NCBI RefSeq assembly: GCF_900086645.1
Contig: NZ_LT576451.1
Coordinates: forward strand, 3,720,001-3,784,000
Direction: 5' to 3'
Origin: Curtobacterium sp. 9128
Lineage (GTDB): Bacteria > Actinomycetota > Actinomycetes > Actinomycetales > Microbacteriaceae
Length of the DNA: 64,000 bases
Every line of letters starts with the position of its first letter. Position 1 is the stretch's first letter. This document shows positions 8,716 to 17,538 of the stretch, in pieces. The notes beneath the pieces were generated by a model. It saw only the letters and a list, made by a program, of their open reading frames with translations. It was not told where the DNA came from and made no database searches. Both the position numbers and the translations under genes were made by a program.

Positions 8716-9689
8716 GCGCGGTCTCCGATCCGAGTGGTCCAGGTGGCGGCGGCGCCGCTGCCGCGGAGCGCGACCGCGATGCGGTCCGCGTGCTCGCCGT
8801 CCGCGGCGAGTGCGAGGACGCAACCACCCCGCCCACCGCCGGTGAGCTTCGCGCCGAGGGCGTCCGCGCTGCGCGCGGCGCCGACGAGCCGGTCGAGGTC
8901 ATCACTCGACACGTCGAGCGTGGTGAGCAGTTCGTGCGCGGCGTCCATCGTGGCACCGAGTGCCTGTGCGTCGCCATCCCCCAGTGTCCCCCGGGCTCGT
9001 CGCGACAGCTCGCCGATCTGGCCGATGACCGCGTCCACCGCTCCGGGATCGCGGTCGTGCCGCTCGCGGACCGCCGTCACGGCCTCGCGCGTGTGGCCGG
9101 GCACGCCCGTGTCGGCGATCACGAAGACGAACTCACCGGTCACCTCGACCGGCTCGATGCGGCCCCCCTCGAACCACACCGGGACGTCCGCGACGACACC
9201 TCGCGCGTCGAGCCCGGACGGTCGGCCGTGGGCGACGCGCTCGCACTCCTGGATGAGTTCGTGGTGCGTCTCCGGGTCGAGGACGACGCCGAGGGCATCG
9301 GCCACCGCTGCGGTCACGGCGGCGGCGACCGCGGCGCTCGACCCCATGCCCCGGGCCGTCGGGACGTCGCTGTCCACCCGGACGTGAAACTGCTGCCCGG
9401 TCTCGCCGAGGTGTCGCAGCGTGGCGGTCACGGCCGTCACGGTCGGCATGACGGCGGCCGGAGCGAGGTCCAGGGGGCCGGTGTGCACCGCTGACTCGAG
9501 GTGGTGTCCGGTGCCGCGCGGGATCGGCGTCACGGTCGCCGTGACCAGCACGTCGTTCGCCGGCAGCACGAGCGCGGGTGCGCCGTAGACCACGGCGTGC
9601 TCGCCGATCAGGATCGTCTTGCCGTGGGACGACGACGATCCGACTCGAGGCGTCGTTGTTCGTGCTGTGGCTGGGTGGTTGCTGGTCAT
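8712..9689 (-). CDS. mvk: Mevalonate kinase
   Basis: Phosphorylates mevalonate with ATP. ATG at 9689 gives 325 residues. The signature regions are HGKTILIGEHAVVYG (N-terminus), ARGMGSSAAVAAAV (GHMP ATP loop), ADTGVPGHT (catalytic Asp region) and KLTGGGRGGC (C-terminal loop). It is the first gene of the minus-strand mevalonate operon, so the operon promoter should lie in the 66 bases shared with the divergent hydrolase gene at 9756. Confidence 0.94.
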   Translation of the reverse strand: MTSNHPATARTTTPRVGSSSSHGKTILIGEHAVVYGAPALVLPANDVLVTATVTPIPRGTGHHLESAVHTGPLDLAPAAVMPTVTAVTATLRHLGETGQQFHVRVDSDVPTARGMGSSAAVAAAVTAAVADALGVVLDPETHHELIQECERVAHGRPSGLDARGVVADVPVWFEGGRIEPVEVTGEFVFVIADTGVPGHTREAVTAVRERHDRDPGAVDAVIGQIGELSRRARGTLGDGDAQALGATMDAAHELLTTLDVSSDDLDRLVGAARSADALGAKLTGGGRGGCVLALAADGEHADRIAVALRGSGAAATWTTRIGDRA

Positions 9690-9755
9690 CGTTGGTGTGG
9701 CCAGCCTAATCGTGGTTCGTGTCATTCCGCTCAGCGACGGCCCTACGCTGATCCG

Positions 9756-10505
9756 GTGGACGACTTCGAGACCGGCACGCACGACATCGACGGTGTCCCC
9801 GTGTGGTTCCGCACGCGAGCCGGTTCGGGGCCGTCCGCACCGAAGCTCGTCTTCCTGCACGGCGGCGTCTCGGACGGTCGGGTGTTCGACCCGATCCTCG
9901 CTCACCTCGACCCGTCGTTCGCGGTCTGGACGTACGACCGACGTGGGCACGGACGGACGCCGGACACCGACGAGCCGCTCGGCTTCGCCTCGATGGTGTC
10001 CGAAGCGGCGACCCTCGTCGACGACCGCATCGGAGGCCCCGTCCACGTGGTCGGGCACAGCGACGGTGCGAACACCGCACTGCTGCTCGCGATCGCACGA
10101 CCGGACCTGGTCGCGTCGGTCTCGGCGTTCTCCGGCAACCTCGACCCGTCCGGGTACCAGCCGGGTTCGGTCACGGCCGAGGAGCTCGACGAGGCGATCG
10201 GGGACGACTGGGCGGCGATCGCCCCGGAGGACCGCTCGTACTTCCCGGTCATCGCCGCGAAGACCGTCGAGCTGTGGTCGACCGAGCCCCGCATGACCGC
10301 CGAGGACGTCGCACGGATCACGGCCCCGGTGCTCGTCGCCGCCGGGGAGAACGACGTCGTCCGGCCGGAGCACACACGGGCGATCCACGAGGCGATCCCG
10401 GGCTCCCGGCTCGTGATCGTGCCCGACACCGGCCACATGCTGGTCGAGGACCAGGCCGCGACGTGCGCCACGCTGATCGAGGAGACGGTCGCCCGCGGAT
10501 CGTGA
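9756..10505 (+). CDS. Alpha/beta hydrolase
   Basis: A 249-residue alpha/beta-hydrolase-fold protein. GTG at 9756 is the first start that precedes the conserved N-terminal strand. Visible are the oxyanion region LVFLHGGVSDG, YDRRGHGRT, nucleophile elbow GHSDGAN (Ser), an acid in AAGENDVV and catalytic His in PDTGHMLVED. The substrate cannot be deduced; the layout fits esterase/3-oxoadipate-enol-lactonase-like members. It is divergent from the mevalonate operon and is followed by the ohrR unit. Confidence 0.85.
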   Translation: MDDFETGTHDIDGVPVWFRTRAGSGPSAPKLVFLHGGVSDGRVFDPILAHLDPSFAVWTYDRRGHGRTPDTDEPLGFASMVSEAATLVDDRIGGPVHVVGHSDGANTALLLAIARPDLVASVSAFSGNLDPSGYQPGSVTAEELDEAIGDDWAAIAPEDRSYFPVIAAKTVELWSTEPRMTAEDVARITAPVLVAAGENDVVRPEHTRAIHEAIPGSRLVIVPDTGHMLVEDQAATCATLIEETVARGS

Positions 10506-10544
10506 CGGTGACGGGGCGCCGCGGTGCGCCGTCGCATCGGTAAG

Positions 10545-10570
10545 GTTGTGCACAACTCGGTTGCGTGCAA
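10545..10570 (+). promoter_or_regulatory. OhrR operator candidate
   Basis: The perfect 12-bp palindrome GTTGTGCACAAC (10545-10556) is followed by a second inverted repeat TTGC-GT-GCAA (10561-10570), immediately upstream of the ohrR ATG at 10581. AT-containing palindromes with GTGCAC-like centres are typical of actinobacterial OhrR sites. Autoregulation is inferred. Confidence 0.6.
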
Positions 10571-10580
10571 TGCTTGGGGC

Positions 10581-11030
10581 ATGCCGGTGACCGACGAGAT
10601 GGTGTGCTTCTCGCTCTACGCGGCGACCCGGGCGACGACCCAGGCGTACCGCACGATGCTCGAGCCGTGGGGCCTGACGTACCCGCAGTACCTCGTCCTC
10701 GTGACCCTCTGGGTGGAGGGCGACCAGACCGTCTCGACCCTCGGCGACCACCTGCAGCTCGACTCCGGCACACTGTCGCCGCTGCTCCGTCGCATGGAGC
10801 AGTCCGACCTGGTGCGTCGTGAGCGCCGCAGCGCCGACGAACGGGTCGTCACGGTGACGATCGGCGACCGCGGCCGTGCCCTCCGCCCCGAGCTCGCCGA
10901 CATCCCCGCACGCATCGCCCGCGGCACCGGGCTCCCCGACGAGCAGTCCGCCGCCGACCTCATCCACACGCTGCAGCGCCTCACCGAGACGATGCACGCC
11001 GCGGCCGCGCAGCCCGCCGGGCGCCCCTGA
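10581..11030 (+). CDS. ohrR: OhrR, MarR-family organic peroxide sensor
   Basis: A 149-residue winged-helix repressor that loses DNA binding when its reactive cysteine is oxidised by organic hydroperoxide. The start at 10581 (MPVTDEMVCF) fits the family. Cys9, in the ETVCFxLY-type context, is the only cysteine, indicating the 1-Cys type. The DNA-binding helix region is TVSTLGDHLQLDSGTLSPLLRRME, and the wing is RRERRSADERVVTV. It lies 38 bases upstream of ohr on the same strand, with a palindromic operator candidate before it. Confidence 0.92.
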   Translation: MPVTDEMVCFSLYAATRATTQAYRTMLEPWGLTYPQYLVLVTLWVEGDQTVSTLGDHLQLDSGTLSPLLRRMEQSDLVRRERRSADERVVTVTIGDRGRALRPELADIPARIARGTGLPDEQSAADLIHTLQRLTETMHAAAAQPAGRP

Positions 11031-11068
11031 GTGCCCGCCCCAGTCCCCCACGAAGGAAGGAACACCAC

Positions 11069-11491
<423 letters not shown>

Positions 11492-11494
11492 TCC

Positions 11495-12484
11495 ATGACC
11501 GACACCACCATGCGCGCCGTCGTCCACGACACCTTCGCCGAACCCGCCGAGGTCCTCCACGTCGAGGAGCGTCCGGTCCCCACGCCCGGCCCCGGCGAGG
11601 TCCTCGTCCGCACGGTCCTCTCCCCGATCCACAACCACGACCTCTGGACCGTCCGCGGCACCTACGGTTTCAAGCCCGAGCTGCCCGCTGCATCCGGCAC
11701 CGAGGCCCTCGGCGTCGTCGAAGCCCTCGGCGACGGCGTGACGAACCTGCAGGTCGGCCAGCGCGTCGCCGGCGGCGCGTTCGGCGTCTGGGCGGAGTAC
11801 TACACCGCCAAGGCCGCCGGGCTCGTCCCGGTGCCCGACGCGATGACGGACGAAGCCGCGGCACAGCTCGTCTCGATGCCGTTCAGCGCGATCAGCCTGC
11901 TGCACTCCCTCGACCTGCACGAGGGTGACTGGCTCATCCAGAACGCCGCGAACGGTGCCGTCGGCCGCATGGTCGCGCAGCTCGGCAAGGCACGCGGGAT
12001 CAACGTCATCGGTCTGGTGCGTCGCGCCGCCGGTGTCGAAGAGCTCCGTGCACAGGGCATCGAGCGCATCGTCGCCACGGACGCAGATGATTGGAAGGAC
12101 CAGGTCACCGCGATCACCGGTGGCGCTCCGATCGTCGCGGGCGTCGAGTCGGTCGGCGGCAAGGCCGCCGGAGACATCGCGTCCGTGCTCGGCGAGGACG
12201 CGACGCTCGTCGTCTTCGGCGCGATGGCGTCGCCGACGCTCGAGATCCCGTCGGGCAAGGTCATCTTCGGCCAGCTCACCGTCAAGGGCTTCTGGGGCAG
12301 CGTGGTCTCGCGGACGATGCCCGCCGAGACGAAGCAGCAGCTCTTCGGCGAGCTCATCACGCGGGTGCTCGACGGCTCGCTGACGCTCCCCGTCGCGGAG
12401 ACCTTCGCGTTCGAGGACGTCCAGGACGCGGTCCGCGCGTCGGACACCGCCGGCCGGGTCGGCAAGGTCCTGTTGCGCCCGTAA
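11495..12484 (+). CDS. Zinc-independent MDR oxidoreductase (quinone/enoyl reductase type)
   Basis: A 329-residue medium-chain dehydrogenase/reductase starting 3 bases after ohr, so probably co-induced by peroxides. The N-terminal GroES-like domain holds PGPGEVLVRTVLSPIHNHD. The Rossmann loop is NAANGAVGRMVAQLGKARG near residues 149-167, and the conserved SPIHNHDLW resembles the enoyl-thioester/quinone reductase subgroup. The cysteine and histidine ligands of zinc alcohol dehydrogenases are absent. It could detoxify reactive carbonyls formed from lipid peroxides; this is an inference from position. Confidence 0.88.
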   Translation: MTDTTMRAVVHDTFAEPAEVLHVEERPVPTPGPGEVLVRTVLSPIHNHDLWTVRGTYGFKPELPAASGTEALGVVEALGDGVTNLQVGQRVAGGAFGVWAEYYTAKAAGLVPVPDAMTDEAAAQLVSMPFSAISLLHSLDLHEGDWLIQNAANGAVGRMVAQLGKARGINVIGLVRRAAGVEELRAQGIERIVATDADDWKDQVTAITGGAPIVAGVESVGGKAAGDIASVLGEDATLVVFGAMASPTLEIPSGKVIFGQLTVKGFWGSVVSRTMPAETKQQLFGELITRVLDGSLTLPVAETFAFEDVQDAVRASDTAGRVGKVLLRP

Positions 12485-12503
12485 CACGGCAACAGGACGG
12501 ACG

Positions 12504-12550
12504 GGCGCGCCCCGCTTGGCGGCAATGCGAAGCGTTGTGCGGGGCGCGCC
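12504..12550 (+). terminator. Strong hairpin ending the ohr unit
   Basis: A perfect 12-bp inverted repeat GGCGCGCCCCGC (12504-12515) / GCGGGGCGCGCC (12539-12550), with a partly paired loop, starts 20 bases after the MDR stop codon. Confidence 0.65.
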
Positions 12551-12564
12551 GACCGAGCCTGCGA

Positions 12565-12595
12565 GGGAGGGGTGCCAGCTGACACCGTGCCTCCC
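12565..12595. repeat. Dispersed palindrome, copy 1 (imperfect)
   Basis: A diverged copy of a palindrome found five times in the window, with core GGTGCCAGCT/GACACC and flanks GGGAGG/CCTCCC. It lies in the 213-base region between the convergent MDR and ClC genes. The remaining bases up to 12697 show nothing recognisable. Confidence 0.7.
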
Positions 12596-12697
12596 GTCCG
12601 TCGTCTGGTCGCGTTCCGTCCCATCGCGCTCGCAGTGGAAAGCCGGATCGCGCGTAGGTGACCGGAACATCTGGCCTCCTACGCGCGATTCGTCTTC

Positions 12698-14482
12698 CTA
12701 CGCGCGATTCATCCGACTGTCGGGCACCAGGGCGCGCAGCGCGTCCGACGCTCCGAGCCAGCCGACCGGCCGCCCGGCTCCGTCGACCACCGGCAGCCCC
12801 ACCGTCTCGGTGGCGTCGACGACATCGGTGACGACGGCCTCGAGCGCGGAGTCCGCGGGGACCGCGCGGACGTCGGCGACCACGTCGACGACCGAGCGCG
12901 AGGCGAAGCCGACGTCCTTCAGCACGGCGTCGCCGACGGACCTCGCGGAGACCACCCCGGCGAACTGCCCGTCGACGCCGACGACCACGACCGGATGACC
13001 GCCGGAACCCTCCAGCACCTCGAGCGCCTGCGCGGCGGTCGCCTCGGTCGTCAGCACGTCGCCGAGCGGCCGCGCCGACGACCCGGCCGTCGTCCCCGAA
13101 GGCCGAGGAGGCTCCACCGCCGAGTCCGTCAGGTCCACCCCGCGACGACTGAGCTTGAGCGTGTAGATCGTGTCGCGTGAGAGCACCCGCGACACGGCGG
13201 TGGCGATCACGATCGCGACGAACACGGGCAGGATCAGCGCGTAGTCACCGGTCAGCTCGAACAGCATGATGCCGGCCGTGATCGGCGCACGGGTCGATCC
13301 GGCGAAGACCGCAGCCATGCCGACCACGGCGAAGGCCGCCACCTGCCCCCGCATCGACGGATCGACCATCGCGACCACTTCGCCGAAGGCGGCTCCCGTC
13401 ATCGCGCCGACGAAGAGCGACGGCGCGAACACGCCTCCCGACCCGCCGATGCCGAGGGTCAGTGACGTTGCCAGCACCTTCCCGATCACGAGCACCGCCA
13501 GGAACCCGATCGCGTACTCGCCGCCGACGCCCCGCTCGAGCACCGGGTAGCCGACGCCGTACATCTGCGGCAGGACGAGGAGCAGGAGCCCGAGCAGCAG
13601 GCCGCCAGCGACCGGCCGGAGCCACTCCGGCCCCTTCGTGGCCCGCCAGAGCACGTCGCAGAGGTCCTCGACGAGGTACAGCACCCGCGCGAAGCCGATG
13701 CCGATCGCGCCCGCGAGGAGCCCGAGCAGCGCGAAGAGCAGGTACTCAGGCGGGGTGATGGACCCGATCGCGGGCAGGTGCAGGAACGCGGTGTCGCCGA
13801 ACGCCGCACGGCCGATGAGCGCTGCCGTGACGCTCGCGATGACGACGGCGCCGAACGAGGTCGGCGTGAAGTCGCAGAGGAGGAGCTCGAGCGCGAAGAA
13901 GACCCCGGCGACGGGGGCGTTGAACGTCGCCGAGATCCCACCGGCCGCCCCGCACGCCACGAGCGTCCGCAGCCGGACCTCTGGCATCCGCATCCAGCGG
14001 CCGATCGTGGAACCGAGCGCCGAGCCGATCTGGATGATCGGCCCCTCACGACCCACCGAACCGCCGGCCCCGATGCAGATCGCGCTCGCGACGGCCTTCA
14101 CGACCGCGACACTCCCCCGGATCCTGCCGCCGTTCCGGGCGACGGCGAACATCACCTCGGGGACGCCGTGGCCGCGCGCCTCACGGGCGAAGCGCTGGAT
14201 CAGCGGCCCGTAGAGCAGACCGCCGACGGCCGGCGCGAGGACGACGAAGCCGGCCCCGAGCCACGGCACCCACTGGTTCGCGGGATTCCCGTGCGTGGCG
14301 GAGTAGTCGGCGTGGCCGCTGAAGACCCACGTGGCGTGCTCGATGAGCCATCGGAAGACGACGGCAGCCACGCCGGCCCCGGCTCCGACGACGAGGGCGG
14401 GAAACGCGAGCCGGACGGCGGCACCGCCGAAGCGCGTTCCGGCGCGGTGGAGGTGTGGGCGGGTGACGGCGTGTGTGGACAC
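12698..14482 (-). CDS. ClC-family chloride channel/antiporter with two CBS domains
   Basis: A membrane protein of 594 residues. GTG at 14482 is preferred because GGAGG lies just upstream and an in-frame TTG at 14512 falls on the promoter palindrome. There are about ten to twelve hydrophobic segments over residues 20-440. ClC motifs are GHGVPEV (about 104), GREGP (144-148, gating Glu146) and GIGGSGGVFAPSLF near 360. Two CBS domains occupy the C-terminal 150 residues and may sense nucleotides. The Glu of the gating motif suggests either channel or H+/Cl- exchange. It lies downstream of a MarR gene on the same strand, with a 31-bp palindrome over its likely -10 box. Confidence 0.92.
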   Translation of the reverse strand: MSTHAVTRPHLHRAGTRFGGAAVRLAFPALVVGAGAGVAAVVFRWLIEHATWVFSGHADYSATHGNPANQWVPWLGAGFVVLAPAVGGLLYGPLIQRFAREARGHGVPEVMFAVARNGGRIRGSVAVVKAVASAICIGAGGSVGREGPIIQIGSALGSTIGRWMRMPEVRLRTLVACGAAGGISATFNAPVAGVFFALELLLCDFTPTSFGAVVIASVTAALIGRAAFGDTAFLHLPAIGSITPPEYLLFALLGLLAGAIGIGFARVLYLVEDLCDVLWRATKGPEWLRPVAGGLLLGLLLLVLPQMYGVGYPVLERGVGGEYAIGFLAVLVIGKVLATSLTLGIGGSGGVFAPSLFVGAMTGAAFGEVVAMVDPSMRGQVAAFAVVGMAAVFAGSTRAPITAGIMLFELTGDYALILPVFVAIVIATAVSRVLSRDTIYTLKLSRRGVDLTDSAVEPPRPSGTTAGSSARPLGDVLTTEATAAQALEVLEGSGGHPVVVVGVDGQFAGVVSARSVGDAVLKDVGFASRSVVDVVADVRAVPADSALEAVVTDVVDATETVGLPVVDGAGRPVGWLGASDALRALVPDSRMNRA

Positions 14483-14498
14483 GGTCCTCCAGAGTGAG

Positions 14499-14529
14499 TT
14501 GCATGGACACAATGATTGTACTCATGCAA
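14499..14529 (-). promoter_or_regulatory. 31-bp palindrome over the clc promoter
   Basis: A near-perfect palindrome with arms TTGCATG/CATGCAA and inner ACAAT-G-ATTGT (12 of 15 base pairs match). The minus strand carries TACAAT (14520 to 14515), a good -10 hexamer 33 bases before the ClC GTG. It is a probable operator for the adjacent MarR protein. Confidence 0.6.
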
Positions 14530-14566
14530 TGAACCTGGACCCGCTCCGCGGTTCCGGGACGCCTCG

Positions 14567-15031
14567 TCAGCCGCCGAACGCCGAGATCTCCTCCGGCAGT
14601 GGCTCCCCCATCGCCCGTCGGAGCGCGCCCATGCCCGCGACGACCGCGTCACGGTCGCCCTCTGGGATCCGCGCCAGGATCGCCGCGAGCTCCTGACGAC
14701 GCCGCTCGCTCACCTCGTCGACCAGCTCCCTGCCCCGGTCGGTCGCGACGACGAGGACCTCTCGTCGGTTCTCCTCGCTCGATCGACGTTCGACCCAGCC
14801 GCCCGCGACCAGACGGTCGACGTTCCTGGTCAACGTCGACGGACCGACCGCCAATCGTTCGGCAAGATCACCGGCGCGGGTCGGACCGAGTGTCGACACG
14901 AGGACGATCAGTCGGAACTGCGGGACGGTGACGTCCTCGAGCGCCGGCGCCAGGGACCGGACCACCACGCCGAGCAGTCCCCGTGACGCGGCGAGGAGCT
15001 CGTCGGTACCCCTGGGCGCGGTGTCAGCCAT
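14567..15031 (-). CDS. MarR-family transcriptional regulator
   Basis: A 154-residue winged-helix regulator starting at 15031 (MADTAPRGTDELL). The upstream continuation of the frame encodes a transporter remnant, not regulator sequence. The recognition region is TRAGDLAERLAVGPSTLTRNVDRL, and the wing is VERRSSEENRREVLV. It is followed 84 bases later by the ClC gene on the same strand, with a palindrome over the ClC promoter, so it probably controls ClC expression. The ligand is unknown. Confidence 0.88.
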   Translation of the reverse strand: MADTAPRGTDELLAASRGLLGVVVRSLAPALEDVTVPQFRLIVLVSTLGPTRAGDLAERLAVGPSTLTRNVDRLVAGGWVERRSSEENRREVLVVATDRGRELVDEVSERRRQELAAILARIPEGDRDAVVAGMGALRRAMGEPLPEEISAFGG

Positions 15032-15082
15032 GACCCCATCTTCGCAGGCCGCCTGCGGTGGAGACCGCGTGCGCCACGAACG

Positions 15083-15178
15083 CGCGGAGCCGACCTCCTC
15101 GAGGGTGCGACCCCCGCCCTCCGGGACCACCTTCCAGATGGACAGCAGGGCCAGGAAACCGACGACCGCGAGCCCGAG
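15083..15178 (-). pseudogene. Remnant of a sugar-porter C-terminus
   Basis: About 30 codons on the minus strand read VVGFLALLSIWKVVPEGGG then RTLEEV, clearly matching the last helix and PESRGRTLEEVEE tail of the intact sugar porter at 15963-17417. Eighteen bases (15092-15109) are identical to 16023-16040. No other part of a transporter is present, so this is a decayed duplicate fragment. Confidence 0.75.
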
Positions 15179-15208
15179 GGAGGGATGCCGGCTGGCACCG
15201 TGCCTCCC
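15178..15208. repeat. Dispersed palindrome, copy 2 (imperfect)
   Basis: Core ATGCCGGCTGGCAC with GGGAGG/CCTCCC flanks. It lies 43 bases beyond the stop of the minus-strand gene at 15251 and abuts the sugar-porter remnant. Confidence 0.7.
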
Positions 15209-15250
15209 GTCCATCACCGGTCACGCTCCCTCGCGTCGGCCGGGTTCCCC

Positions 15251-15886
15251 TCAGGACGTCAGTGGCATCGGGTGGATCGGCAAGCGCCACCGCGTGGTGC
15301 GGTGCAGGATCCCGGAACCGGCGTCACCCTCCCACTGCAGCGAGCCGGGCTGGGTCGTGGTGCCGAGGAAGACGACCTCGCACAGACGGACGGTACGGCC
15401 GCGCCGGAGGTCCGAGGCGTTCTGCACCGACGGACAGAGGCGGTCGAACGCCGGATCGCCGACCGGCAAGGACTCTTCGCTCGCTGCCGCCCAGTCCGGG
15501 GAGACACCGAACTTGCCACTGTGGTTGCGCTCGTGGAGCACCCAGTGCCGGGACGAGAACACCGGAGTGTCGTCGAGGGTGCCGCCGACGAGCCGCACCG
15601 AGCCGCGGGCGATGTACGCCCGCGTGGACTCGTCGAGGTCGATGCCCAGCGACCGTGCTCGCTTCCGCTCGACCTCGTGGAACGAGTCGATCTGCACCGA
15701 CACCCGAGCGTGCTGCCCGGCGACGTCCACGTCGACCGACTGCCCGAGCGAGGCCGAGGTCGACCGGTCGAGGACGATCCCGCCGACGACCACGATCGGC
15801 AGCAGGACCAGCGCCGTGACGCCGACCACGGTCCGGATCCTGTCGAAGACCCGCCGACGGGCCGCTCGGGGCGTCTCGGTCACCAT
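15251..15886 (-). CDS. Membrane-anchored protein of unknown function
   Basis: A 211-residue protein, not recognised. The start at 15886 gives a basic N-terminus (ETPRAARRRVFDRIR) followed by one hydrophobic segment at about residues 20-40 (VVGVTALVLLPIVVVGGIV). The rest is expected to be extracytoplasmic. Two cysteines (PSVQNASDL preceded by RLCPS, and VRLCEVV) could form a disulfide. It is a single gene, followed by a dispersed palindrome. No catalytic motif is visible. Confidence 0.7.
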   Translation of the reverse strand: MVTETPRAARRRVFDRIRTVVGVTALVLLPIVVVGGIVLDRSTSASLGQSVDVDVAGQHARVSVQIDSFHEVERKRARSLGIDLDESTRAYIARGSVRLVGGTLDDTPVFSSRHWVLHERNHSGKFGVSPDWAAASEESLPVGDPAFDRLCPSVQNASDLRRGRTVRLCEVVFLGTTTQPGSLQWEGDAGSGILHRTTRWRLPIHPMPLTS

Positions 15887-15920
15887 GTTCCGATGGTGCC
15901 ATGCGTGACGAACGGACGAA

Positions 15921-15948
15921 GCCGACCACACCTCGTGGTGTGGTCGGC
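15921..15948 (-). terminator. Hairpin after the sugar porter
   Basis: A perfect 12-bp stem GCCGACCACACC/GGTGTGGTCGGC with a TCGT loop, 15 bases beyond the porter's stop codon on the minus strand. Confidence 0.7.
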
Positions 15949-15962
15949 TCCGGTGGCACGGG

Positions 15963-17417
15963 TCAGCGGTGGGCCTTCTTGTCCGGAACCGTGAAGATGT
16001 TGCCGGTCGTGACGCCTTCCTCGACCTCCTCGAGGGTGCGGCCGCGGCTCTCCGGCACGAACTTCCAGATGAAGAACAGCGCCAGCACACCGACGATGGC
16101 GAACCCGAAGAACGTTCCGGTGATGCCGGTCGCAGCGACGATCGACGGGAAGTACAGGCCGAGGAACGCGTTCGCGATCCAGAGGCAGAACACCGCGATG
16201 CCCATGCCGAGCGCACGGATCTGCGTCGGGAAGATCTCCGACAGGATCACCCACGTGGCGATGTTGAGGAAGGTCTGCATCGAGCCGACGAAGGCGACGA
16301 CGAGGAACAGGATCACCCAGGGGCGGGCCGGGTTGCCGGCGGGCAGGGTGATCGACGCGATGCCGATGAGGAAGTGGCACACGGTCGTCAGCGAGTACCC
16401 GATGATGAGCGTCGTCCGGCGGTTGATCCGCTCCATGTTCGCGATCGCGATCACACCACCGATCACCGCGATGACCCCGGGCGCGATGTTGGCGATGAGC
16501 GCCGCCGACTGCTCGAAGCCGGACTCGATGAGCACGGTCTGGCCGTAGTACATGATCGAGTTGATGCCGGTGAGCTGCTGCGCGACACCGATGCCGGCGC
16601 CGATGAGCACGATGCGGATCAGCCATTTGTTGCCGAGCAGGGTGCGCCAGCCGCTGACGCGCTGGATCTTCGCTTCGAGGTCGTTCGTCCGCTTGATGTC
16701 GTCGAGCTCGGCGACCGCGCGCTCCTTCGAGCGGATCTGCCCGAGCACATCGAGCGCCTCGTCGTTCCGGCCCTTCGACGCCAACCACCGCGGCGACTCC
16801 GGGACGCGGAGCATGCCGATGAACAACGCGATCGCGGGGAGCGCACACACGGCGAGCATGACGCGCCAGACACCGTTGCCCTCACCCCAGAGGGTGCCGA
16901 TGATCGCGTTCACGACGAAGGCCGCGAGCTGACCGATCACGATCATGAGCTCGTTCCGGCCGGACAGGGACCCACGGATCTCGTACGGGGCGAGTTCGGC
17001 GAGGAACACCGGCACCACCGTCGACGCACCACCGACTGCCAGCCCGAGGAGCACACGGCCGACCACCATCACGCCGAAGGCCGGGGCGAAGACGCACGTC
17101 AGCGTGCCGACGAAGAAGGTCACCGCGAGCAGGATGATCGTCTTGCGGCGCCCCCACCCGTCAGCGATCCGACCGCCGAGCATCGCGCCGATGGCAGCGC
17201 CGAACAGCAGGGAGCTGGTGACGACGCCCTCGGTGAGGTTCGTCAGGCCGAGCTCCTGCTTCATCGGGAGCAGGGCACCGTTGATCACGCCGGTGTCGTA
17301 CCCGAAGAGCAGGCCGCCGAAGGTGGCGACGAGTGCCAGCACACCGAGACGCTTGCGGTACGGGCCGGTGCCGAGCGGTGGAAGCGTGCTCGTGGATGTC
17401 GGTTTGATGTCGACCAT
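15963..17417 (-). CDS. MFS sugar/polyol:H+ symporter (sugar porter family)
   Basis: A 484-residue twelve-helix transporter. ATG at 17417 is preceded by AAGGAG with good spacing. Sugar-porter signatures are GYDTGVINGAL (helix 1), GGRIADGWGRRK (loop 2-3), RVPESPRWLASKGR (loop 6-7), QQLTGINSIMYYG (helix 7) and PESRGRTLEEVEE at the C-terminus. This set is shared by myo-inositol, xylose and glucose symporters, and the substrate cannot be told from sequence. It has its own promoter (17461-17488) and a terminator hairpin, so it is monocistronic. Confidence 0.92.
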   Translation of the reverse strand: MVDIKPTSTSTLPPLGTGPYRKRLGVLALVATFGGLLFGYDTGVINGALLPMKQELGLTNLTEGVVTSSLLFGAAIGAMLGGRIADGWGRRKTIILLAVTFFVGTLTCVFAPAFGVMVVGRVLLGLAVGGASTVVPVFLAELAPYEIRGSLSGRNELMIVIGQLAAFVVNAIIGTLWGEGNGVWRVMLAVCALPAIALFIGMLRVPESPRWLASKGRNDEALDVLGQIRSKERAVAELDDIKRTNDLEAKIQRVSGWRTLLGNKWLIRIVLIGAGIGVAQQLTGINSIMYYGQTVLIESGFEQSAALIANIAPGVIAVIGGVIAIANMERINRRTTLIIGYSLTTVCHFLIGIASITLPAGNPARPWVILFLVVAFVGSMQTFLNIATWVILSEIFPTQIRALGMGIAVFCLWIANAFLGLYFPSIVAATGITGTFFGFAIVGVLALFFIWKFVPESRGRTLEEVEEGVTTGNIFTVPDKKAHR

Positions 17418-17460
17418 CGGGGACTCCTTCGTCAGTGATCGTGCGCCCTTGCTGGGGTCG

Positions 17461-17488
17461 ATCGTAGCCGAGTACTTTGTCCTGTCAA
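17461..17488 (-). promoter_or_regulatory. Sigma-70-type promoter of the sugar porter
   Basis: The minus strand reads TTGACA (17488-17483), a 16-base spacer, then TACGAT (17466-17461), 43 bases before the porter's start codon. Confidence 0.7.
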
Positions 17489-17538
17489 CCACACATTCTC
17501 ACGTCAGGTCGATTGGATCGGTCCATCGAAAGCCCTGG

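Noticed and set aside
15024..15217. Upstream extension of the MarR gene into the region with transporter-like residues
   Set aside because: The extension matches a sugar-porter tail rather than a regulator, and an ATG at 15031 gives a normal MarR length.
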